Shown here: one piece after another, positions 1 to 4,882 of the stretch | How positions within the stretch are numbered: position 1 is the first letter of the stretch | Layout: each line of letters opens with the position of its first letter | DNA from: an uncultured Oscillospiraceae bacterium | GTDB lineage: Bacteria; Bacillota; Clostridia; Oscillospirales; Acutalibacteraceae | DNA length: 6,008 nt | Assembly (NCBI GenBank): GCA_900549755.1 | Contig: URPQ01000085.1 | Span: 1 to 6,008 of the forward strand | Reading direction: 5' to 3' | Notes under the pieces: model-generated | Told to the model about the DNA's origin: nothing | Database searches by the model: none | Seen by the model: the letters and a program-made list of their open reading frames with translations, nothing else | Position numbers and translations under genes: made by a program

Positions 1-45
1 TATGCTATTTACACCAAAACAACCTTGACTTTACAGGTGCAGACC

Positions 46-71
46 AAGCTCTCTCGCAAGAGAGAGCTTTT
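46..71 (+). terminator. Perfect 10-bp hairpin with GCAA loop, possible terminator
   Basis: AAGCTCTCTC (46-55) pairs perfectly with GAGAGAGCTT (60-69) around a GCAA loop (56-59), which is a GNRA-type tetraloop. Four T residues (68-71) follow before a GGG. On the plus strand this looks like an intrinsic terminator for a gene lying to the left of the window, but the T tract is short, so a leader or mRNA-stabilising hairpin is also possible. The other strand has no T tract. Bases 1-45 contain nothing I can identify. Confidence 0.42.
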
Positions 72-128
72 GGGACCTAAATAGCCTTTTTAAAAATTTT
101 TTATGTCCAGTTACGCAATAAATAAAAT

Positions 129-157
129 TTTTTTGTGATTTTTGACGATAATATAAG
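129..157 (+). promoter_or_regulatory. Possible promoter of the response-regulator gene
   Basis: A TATAAG hexamer at 152-157 (overlapped by the alternative GATAAT at 147-152) lies in a very AT-rich stretch about 30 nt upstream of the response-regulator start. The matching -35 position (129-134) is only a run of T, so no convincing -35 element exists. Promoters with a poor -35 are common where an activator is required, but no activator site could be assigned. Confidence 0.25.
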
Positions 158-189
158 TGTAGAAAAAGAGCAGTCTGGAGGTGGAAATT

Positions 190-597
190 TTGCATATTGG
201 GATTTGTGATGATGAAGAAAATGTGAGGGCATATATCCGAAAGCTGATAGAGCAGCAGAATGAGGAATGTCAGATCACAGAATATGCTTCCGGGGAAGAA
301 TTATTGCAGGCAGAAAAAGAGAACAGTGAAAAAATAGATGTACTGTTTCTTGATATTGCAATGGGTGATATAGATGGTATGAGCGTGGCAAAGCAGCTTC
401 GGCAGATACAAGCAGATAAGGAACAGGCGGCATGGGGCAGTCTGCCTTTGCTTATTTTTGTGACAGGATACTCCGAGTATATGCCGGATGCGTTTTCGGT
501 CAATGCGTTCCAGTATATAGTAAAGCCGATAAAGAAAAAGGATTTTGTGAATGTCTTTACACAGGCAGTGCGGGAATATCAATATTATCGGGGTTAA
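190..597 (+). CDS. Truncated LytTR-type response regulator, receiver domain only
   Basis: This is the phosphoacceptor (receiver) half of a two-component response regulator. I place the start at TTG 190, not GTG 181, because the strong ribosome binding site GGAGGTGG (177-184) overlaps the GTG but sits correctly, about 5-8 nt, before the TTG; the product then begins MHIGICDDE, the usual opening of LytTR-family regulators. Counting from that start, the acidic pair is D7/D8, the phosphorylated aspartate is D55 (in VLFLDIAMGD), the switch threonine is T92 (FVTGYSEY) and the conserved lysine is K112 (VKPIKK), so the receiver is intact. LytTR regulators are normally about 230-250 residues with a C-terminal DNA-binding domain; here the protein ends at 135 residues. 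The stop TAA (595-597) appears to lie in sequence belonging to the antisense neighbour nnr. The fragment is therefore probably a product of a breakpoint, unable to bind DNA, and not a natural single-domain regulator. No histidine kinase is visible. Confidence 0.8.
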   Translation: MHIGICDDEENVRAYIRKLIEQQNEECQITEYASGEELLQAEKENSEKIDVLFLDIAMGDIDGMSVAKQLRQIQADKEQAAWGSLPLLIFVTGYSEYMPDAFSVNAFQYIVKPIKKKDFVNVFTQAVREYQYYRG

Positions 598-1468
598 ACC
601 TGCCCGCCGCATTGGGCTTTACAGGCACGCACACCGCCTCGGGAACGGAAACGGTGAAAGGAACATAAATACTTTCGCATAAAACAGCCTTTAAAATGCC
701 AACACCGCTGCGCAGCGCCCCCTTTGCCGCAAGCACGGCGGCGCCCGCAAAGCCGTAGCTGCCGCAAAATGTAACTGCGGTGCCGAAGGTGCCCTTGTGG
801 GAATTATGCCTGCGCTTTTCAAAGCTCGGCTTTTCTATTGTTTCGTAGTCATACACGCTCGGCGTAACGCCTATATCCGCAACAGTCACCTCGCCGCAGT
901 AATCAGAGCCGGGCGGCAGCAAAAAGCAGGGCTTTAAGGCTATAAACGTAACGGTTAAATCGGCATATATCGCTTCCCCGGGTACAATGCCGTTGTCGGT
1001 CATAACCCCGCTCGGAATATCCACCGAAACACGGGGGCAGGGGGCGGCATTTGCAATATTTATGATTTTTTCCACCGTCTCACTCGGCGCGCGGTTGAGC
1101 CCTATGCCGAAAAGCGCGTCTATTATAAGGTCGGATTTTTCAATATCGGTTTCGTTACCGAAAACAGCCGCGTTAAGGCGGTCATAATAATATTTCGCGT
1201 TTTCGGTTGCGGGTAAGCCCATAGGCGTTATAACGGTAACATCAGCACCGTTTTGGCTTAAAATATCGGCTATTACAAAGCCGTCGCCGCCGTTGTTGCC
1301 CTTTCCGCACAGAACGGCAACCTTTTTACCGTAAACGGAGAATCGCCGCATAATAATATCAGCCGCCGATTTTCCCGCGCGGTACATAAGCTCACGAAAA
1401 GAGAAAGCGCCGCTGTTTACGGCATCTTCCTCCGAGACCCTTATCAAGCCCTCAGTTAATACACGCAT
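557..1468 (-). CDS. nnr: NAD(P)HX epimerase/dehydratase Nnr, C-terminally truncated
   Basis: Nnr repairs hydrated NAD(P)H: the N-terminal domain epimerises R/S NAD(P)HX and the C-terminal domain dehydrates the S form with ADP or ATP. The start is ATG 1468, preceded by GGGGTG at a 5-nt spacing; an earlier in-frame ATG at 1519 would overlap the upstream gene and precede the family's usual N-terminus. The epimerase (YjeF_N) domain is complete over residues 1 to about 215: GNNGGDGF at 57-64, DALFGIG at 117-123, VDIPSG at 149-154 and a late ALKPCFLLPPG segment at 177-187. The dehydratase domain begins with HKGTFG (224-229) and GFAGAAVLAAKGALRSGVG (239-257) but stops about 75 residues in. Bifunctional Nnr proteins are about 500 residues; this frame gives 303, and the last 5 or so codons before the stop at 557 are probably antisense of the response-regulator segment. 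The ADP-binding and catalytic glycine/aspartate motifs of the dehydratase are missing, so that activity should be lost. It is the second gene of an operon with the DUF6106-like gene. Confidence 0.88.
   Translation of the reverse strand: MRVLTEGLIRVSEEDAVNSGAFSFRELMYRAGKSAADIIMRRFSVYGKKVAVLCGKGNNGGDGFVIADILSQNGADVTVITPMGLPATENAKYYYDRLNAAVFGNETDIEKSDLIIDALFGIGLNRAPSETVEKIINIANAAPCPRVSVDIPSGVMTDNGIVPGEAIYADLTVTFIALKPCFLLPPGSDYCGEVTVADIGVTPSVYDYETIEKPSFEKRRHNSHKGTFGTAVTFCGSYGFAGAAVLAAKGALRSGVGILKAVLCESIYVPFTVSVPEAVCVPVKPNAAGRFNPDNIDIPALPV
573..604. other. Breakpoint joining two truncated genes
   Basis: The response-regulator reading frame (plus strand) loses family resemblance at about 585-597, and the nnr frame (minus strand) loses its own at about 573-600. 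Both lose their C-terminal domains at this same place, which one simple stop mutation cannot explain. Sequence to the left has AT-rich non-coding DNA and Arg codons AGG/CGA/CGG only; sequence to the right is richer in GCGGCG-type runs and CGC codons. No terminal inverted repeat, target duplication or transposase is visible. The exact join cannot be fixed by eye, because the short stretch around 578-589 reads plausibly in both genes. Confidence 0.6.
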
Positions 1469-1481
1469 AGCGGCACCCCGT

Positions 1482-1994
1482 TTATTTAAAAGCACTGTTT
1501 GAAATGAATTTCGGCACAAATTTAACTATTGCCGAGCGCACGCGTTCGTCGGGAGCAAAGACTAAGTAGCTTGTACCCTTGCCCTCGGTAGACGATACCA
1601 TAAGGTAGGCGGCGGGGTCGTCCGCGTTGCAGGTAATGAAAAGTTCTTTTGTGTTTACGCTTGAAATTTGCGCTGGGTTAAACTTTTCAATGCGCGAAAC
1701 AGTGGCAAGTTCAAAGGAAAGTATGCGCTTTCTTGAGCTTTTATTTATTATTTTATCAATATCCATCGTTCCGTTGGTTACAATATACTCATACTCAACG
1801 TTAAAGCGCACCGACAGCTTGTACGCGCCGAAAAGCGCGCCTGCGGCAAGCAGCAGCGAAAACGTACCCAAAACACCCATAAACATTATGAGCACAAAGC
1901 AAACAAGAAAAGCCGCAAGCCAAATGCCTATTATTGCGGCAAGGGCTTTTCCGTTTTTCTTCACCGCAATTATCTGTTCAAAAAAAGTATCCAT
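1482..1994 (-). CDS. DUF6106-like two-helix membrane protein
   Basis: The product is 170 residues. It opens MDTFFEQIIAVKK, a start I associate with the uncharacterised clostridial DUF6106 family. Two adjacent hydrophobic helices (about 18-38 and 42-60) are followed by a soluble part containing VEYEYIVTNGTMDIDKI (66-82) and a basic stretch SSRKR (86-90). The pattern of tyrosine-valine-threonine-asparagine strand then amphipathic strands resembles bacterial PH-like domains anchored by a helical hairpin; that resemblance is inference. The function is unknown. Start ATG 1994 is supported by GGGGAG (2003-2008) at 8-nt spacing, and a good promoter lies upstream. The stop TAA is 13 nt before the nnr start, so the two genes are probably co-transcribed. 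The gene looks intact. Confidence 0.8.
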   Translation of the reverse strand: MDTFFEQIIAVKKNGKALAAIIGIWLAAFLVCFVLIMFMGVLGTFSLLLAAGALFGAYKLSVRFNVEYEYIVTNGTMDIDKIINKSSRKRILSFELATVSRIEKFNPAQISSVNTKELFITCNADDPAAYLMVSSTEGKGTSYLVFAPDERVRSAIVKFVPKFISNSAFK

Positions 1995-2027
1995 TGTTAT
2001 ATCTCCCCGTAACTTTTAATATAATAC

Positions 2028-2057
2028 ATTATACACCAAAACGTATTGTACTTGCAA
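2028..2057 (-). promoter_or_regulatory. Leftward sigma-A promoter for DUF6106-nnr operon
   Basis: On the minus strand TTGCAA (2052-2057, 4 of 6 consensus bases) is followed after 18 nt by a perfect TATAAT (2028-2033 as ATTATA on the plus strand). Transcription would start near 2021, a short distance before the ribosome binding site at 2003-2008. The -35 hexamer is a palindrome and is also used by the opposing promoter. Confidence 0.65.
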
Positions 2058-2080
2058 TATATTTTGTTTTGTTATATAAT
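2052..2080 (+). promoter_or_regulatory. Rightward sigma-A promoter for PqqD-like/ABC operon
   Basis: TTGCAA (2052-2057) and a perfect TATAAT (2075-2080) are separated by exactly 17 nt. The predicted start near 2087 gives a leader of about 28 nt ending in GAGGA (2104-2108), 6 nt before ATG 2115. The same TTGCAA serves the leftward promoter, so the two holoenzyme sites overlap. Confidence 0.65.
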
Positions 2081-2114
2081 AAATTTACCTTTTATTAACA
2101 AGTGAGGAATCTCT

Positions 2115-2384
2115 ATGCGAATTAAGGATGGCTATAAGGTAGTAAATATGCACGGTCAGAACACCGTTGTTTATGAAAAGGACGGCTCTGACAAGCTGGA
2201 AAATACCATTGTTTTAACCGAAACGGCAATGTTTTTATGGCATATGCTTGAAAACGGTGATCCCACAAAAAAGGATATGCTGAACGCACTGCTTGATAAT
2301 TTTGAAATATCCACCGTGCTTGCGCTCGGCGATATTGACGTGTTTTTAAGAACAATGAAAGAAAACGGTGTAATAGAAGACTGA
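2115..2384 (+). CDS. PqqD-like protein (putative peptide-recognition wHTH)
   Basis: This 89-residue protein has the length and pattern of the PqqD family, small winged-helix folds that act in several RiPP pathways as recognition elements (RRE) binding a precursor leader peptide and delivering it to a modifying enzyme. Visible features are short N-terminal strands (about 8-20 and 30-33), the characteristic LTETAMFLWHMLENG segment (34-48), a second helix TKKDMLNALLDNF (51-63) and a final helix ending LRTMKENGVIE (78-88). The start ATG 2115 has GAGGA 6 nt upstream. The stop TGA lies 1 nt before the ABC exporter start, so translation is probably coupled. No radical SAM enzyme, cyclase, peptidase or precursor peptide is adjacent, so the partner is unknown. 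PqqD-like proteins beside exporters without PQQ genes are common in Clostridia, and PQQ synthesis itself is not indicated. Confidence 0.75.
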   Translation: MRIKDGYKVVNMHGQNTVVYEKDGSDKLENTIVLTETAMFLWHMLENGDPTKKDMLNALLDNFEISTVLALGDIDVFLRTMKENGVIED

Positions 2385-2385
2385 A

Positions 2386-4050
2386 ATGAAAAATAAAGAA
2401 AATAACAGCCAAACACTAAAGTGGGTATACAGGCGCATAAAGCGGTATATTCCGCTTACCGCCGCCGTGTCGGTTATTTCGGCGCTTTCGGCGCTCAGTT
2501 TTGTTGCGCTTGCGCTAATAACCAAAAGAGTGCTTGATGTTGCTACAAACGAGACACCCGGCAGTCTTTTGAAAAACGGCATATTGCTTTTTGCGGTGAT
2601 AGCCTTTCAAATTTTGCTGAGCGCGGCGCAGTCACTTTTAAACGCCTATTCAAACGGTAAGCAGACCATAGCTTTCAGAAATCATCTTTTCGGCGTGCTT
2701 TGCCGTAAAAAATATTCTGATATAAGCGCTTATCACTCGGGGGATATACTGAACCGCTTTACCTCGGATATTGATACGGTGGTTACAAGCTCGGTTAACA
2801 TAATACCGAATGTAATATCAATGGCTACCAAGATAATTGCGGGCATAGGCACAATGCTTGTTCTGAATCCGTATATTGCGGGAGCGGTGCTGTTTTGCGG
2901 CGTTACCGTTCCGGCAATAGGCAGGGCGATAAACAAAAAGTATAAATATATGCATAAGGAGTGCCAGAAAACCGAGGGCAAAACGCGCGCCTTTATGCAG
3001 GAATGCTTTGAAAATATTGTGGTGATTAAAACCTTTATAAGCGAGGTTCCGTTTATAAATAAGCTGGATAGCTATATGGATAAAAACTTCCGCCTTAAAA
3101 TCAAGCGGACAAGCATATCGGTAATAGCGAATATCAGCCTGTATACATTTTTTACAGTGGGGTATTACGCCGTGCTTTTATGGGGTGCGGGCGGTTTATC
3201 TGCGGGTACTATTACATACGGCACGCTTATGGCGTTTTTGCAGCTTATTTCTCAGCTGCGCGCGCCGTTGCAAAACGTTTCGGGCATACTGCCGCAGTAT
3301 TATTCGGCTTTGGCGTCCGCTGAGCGGCTTATGGAGCTTGAAAGCAATGAGGACGAGCCCTTACCCGCCGAAAAAGCCGAGCTTGAAAGGATAAAGAGCG
3401 ATTTTCGCTCAATTGAAGTTAATAATCTTTGCTTTGGCTACGGCGGCGAGGTTATTTTAAACGATTGCAGCTTTTCTGCCGAGCGCGGGCATATAACCGC
3501 TATTACAGGCGAATCGGGCAGCGGCAAAAGCACACTTTTCAAGCTTATGCTGGGGCTTTACGAGCCGCAGTCGGGCAGTATTACCGTAAACGGCAATATC
3601 CCGCTTGACGCGTCCATGCGCGGGCTGTTCGCTTATGTTCCGCAGGGGAATATGGTGCTTTCGGGTACGGTGCGGGATAATATAACAATGTGCGACCCCG
3701 CTATTACCGACGAGCAGATTGAAAAGGCGGCGCGCGCTGCTGAAATTTACGATTATATAGTATCACTGCCCGAGGGCTTTGAAACCCGACTTGCCGAAAG
3801 GGGAGCGGGGCTTTCCGAAGGGCAGATTCAGCGTATATCAATAGCCCGCGCATTGCTTACAGATACGCCTGTTATTCTGCTTGACGAGGCTACAAGCGCA
3901 CTGGACGAAGAAACCGAAACGCGGGTGCTTACAAATATAAAAAGTATGACCGATAAGACCATACTTTTTATAACTCACCGAAACACAAGCCTTAAAGCGT
4001 GCGACAGAATTGTTCATGTGGAAAACAAGAATTTTTCCGTTATTAAATAA
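2386..4050 (+). CDS. ABC exporter, fused permease and ATPase (half-transporter)
   Basis: A 554-residue type IV (MsbA/bacteriocin-exporter-like) half-transporter that would work as a homodimer in the cytoplasmic membrane. The transmembrane domain covers about residues 20-305, with hydrophobic helices near 22-45, 63-82, 137-160, 163-180, 245-268 and 275-295. The ATPase domain from about 340 carries all key elements: A-loop Y352, Walker A GESGSGKST (375-383), Q-loop Q420 (YVPQG), signature LSEGQ (476-480, a variant of LSGGQ), Walker B VILLDE (496-501), D-loop SALD (504-507) and H-loop H531 (ITHR). There is no N-terminal C39 peptidase domain, so it would not itself cleave a leader peptide. Start ATG 2386 has no strong ribosome binding site (only AGAAGA) and probably depends on coupling to the PqqD-like gene 1 nt upstream. 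The substrate is unknown; pairing with a PqqD-like protein suggests a peptide. The gene is followed by a strong terminator. Confidence 0.92.
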   Translation: MKNKENNSQTLKWVYRRIKRYIPLTAAVSVISALSALSFVALALITKRVLDVATNETPGSLLKNGILLFAVIAFQILLSAAQSLLNAYSNGKQTIAFRNHLFGVLCRKKYSDISAYHSGDILNRFTSDIDTVVTSSVNIIPNVISMATKIIAGIGTMLVLNPYIAGAVLFCGVTVPAIGRAINKKYKYMHKECQKTEGKTRAFMQECFENIVVIKTFISEVPFINKLDSYMDKNFRLKIKRTSISVIANISLYTFFTVGYYAVLLWGAGGLSAGTITYGTLMAFLQLISQLRAPLQNVSGILPQYYSALASAERLMELESNEDEPLPAEKAELERIKSDFRSIEVNNLCFGYGGEVILNDCSFSAERGHITAITGESGSGKSTLFKLMLGLYEPQSGSITVNGNIPLDASMRGLFAYVPQGNMVLSGTVRDNITMCDPAITDEQIEKAARAAEIYDYIVSLPEGFETRLAERGAGLSEGQIQRISIARALLTDTPVILLDEATSALDEETETRVLTNIKSMTDKTILFITHRNTSLKACDRIVHVENKNFSVIK

Positions 4051-4063
4051 TACCGAATATCTT

Positions 4064-4882
4064 TTAAATCACCCCGCGGTAGTAAAGACCGCGGGTGTAT
4101 TTTTCGCAGGGGGCGCCGCCGTTTATATATGCGTTTATAATTTCTTCCGCCTGCGCGGCGGTTTCGTCGGTAAAATAAAGGGTCAGAAAATCAAGCGGGG
4201 CAAGCTCTGCTTTTCGGTCGGCAAGCCATACGGGCACCGAGTTCAGCATTTCGGAATAGGTTTTCCCGCACTGTATGGGAAAAACTACCCCTTTGCGGTC
4301 GGTTACCGTACCGTTGCCGCCGCACTCTTTGCAGCTTTTGCCGTTTTTAACGGGGCAGCACCTGTAAAGCATAAGCGGCAGCTTGCCGTAGGCTATAATA
4401 CCTGTCGGCACGGGTGATGAAAGTCTTGAAATATCGCTTAAAAGCATTTCGCACGAAAGCGTTATTTCATCGGCGCCCATATTGCGCGCCTCTTTTGCAC
4501 TTGCCGAATTATATATGTTAAGCCCTATATCGGCAATTACCGAGAAGCCGCAGTCAAGCGCTATATTTACCGCCGCGATATTTCCGCAAATCGCCTTTGT
4601 AAAGCCGCGCCTTTTAAACAACTCAAGGCGGTTTTTAATGTATTCCTCGTTTGCGGTTATTCGAGGCAGCTCCGCAACCGCCGAAATTCCCGCCGGTATT
4701 TCCGGCGGCTCGTTTTCTATGGGAAATATTATTTTGCTTATACCCGCAAGGCTTTCGGGTAATTGCTCACGGCGGAAAAAGCGGGCGTACAGCTTTTGCG
4801 GCTTTGCAGCCCGTTTGGTGTTTTCAGCCGTATAAGCCGATTTAGGAGGTCTTTCTCTTTTAATTTCCGCCAGTGCCGAATC
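4064..4882 (-). pseudogene. 3' part of interrupted U32 (RlhA-like) gene, after in-frame TAA
   Basis: This is the C-terminal portion of the U32 protein whose N-terminal part lies at 4883-6008. The frame is the same on both sides of the TAA at 4883-4885, and I find no other stop from 4882 down to the TAA at 4064-4066. The segment resumes DSALAEIKRERPP, a charged linker, then KLYARFFRREQLPESL and a second barrel-like domain. It includes a cysteine cluster RCCPVKNGKSCKECGG (codons near 4319-4363) and TDRKGVVFPI, both typical of the long U32 proteins; conserved cysteines bind an iron-sulfur cluster in the U32 relatives UbiU/UbiV. The C-terminus YTRGLYYRGVI fits the family end. The only in-frame start-like codon near the beginning is TTG 4621, well inside a conserved region and with no ribosome binding site, so independent translation is doubtful. 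The segment is preserved throughout, which argues for a very recent mutation, readthrough or a sequence error rather than an old pseudogene. Confidence 0.8.
4070..4104 (+). terminator. Intrinsic terminator of the PqqD-like/ABC operon
   Basis: CACCCCGCGGT (4070-4080) pairs with ACCGCGGGTG (4088-4097) over 10 bp with one bulged C and a 7-nt loop, followed by TATTTTT (4098-4104). It begins 20 nt after the ABC exporter stop. It lies wholly inside the last codons of the convergent U32 gene, where the two arms encode a TRG...YRG protein motif. In the opposite direction the hairpin is followed by GATTTAAAAG, a weak T tract, so it is better as a rightward terminator. Confidence 0.8.

Noticed and set aside
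1..600. Insertion sequence or mobile element carrying the regulator fragment
   Set aside because: No terminal inverted repeats, direct repeats or transposase/integrase remnants are visible, so a mobile origin is not claimed.
432..668. Plus-strand open frame crossing the breakpoint
   Set aside because: It is out of frame with the well-supported receiver domain, antisense to nnr beyond 600, and its translation shows no recognisable domain.
1469..1519. Longer nnr start at ATG 1519
   Set aside because: It would overlap the DUF6106-like gene by 38 nt and lacks a suitable ribosome binding site, whereas ATG 1468 has GGGGTG at 5 nt and matches the family N-terminus.
1995..2114. Possible hidden RiPP precursor gene near the PqqD-like gene
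   Set aside because: I saw no small reading frame with a start, ribosome binding site and plausible leader/core in this stretch; it is fully accounted for by two promoters and two ribosome binding sites.
4010..4417. Plus-strand open frame antisense to the U32 C-terminal part
   Set aside because: It overlaps the ABC exporter end and the terminator, and simply mirrors the high-GC codons of the minus-strand gene.
4690..4708. Perfect 7-bp hairpin CCGCCGG/CCGGCGG
   Set aside because: It lies within coding sequence for a proline-rich linker, lacks a T tract on either strand, and is explained by repeated Pro/Ala codons.
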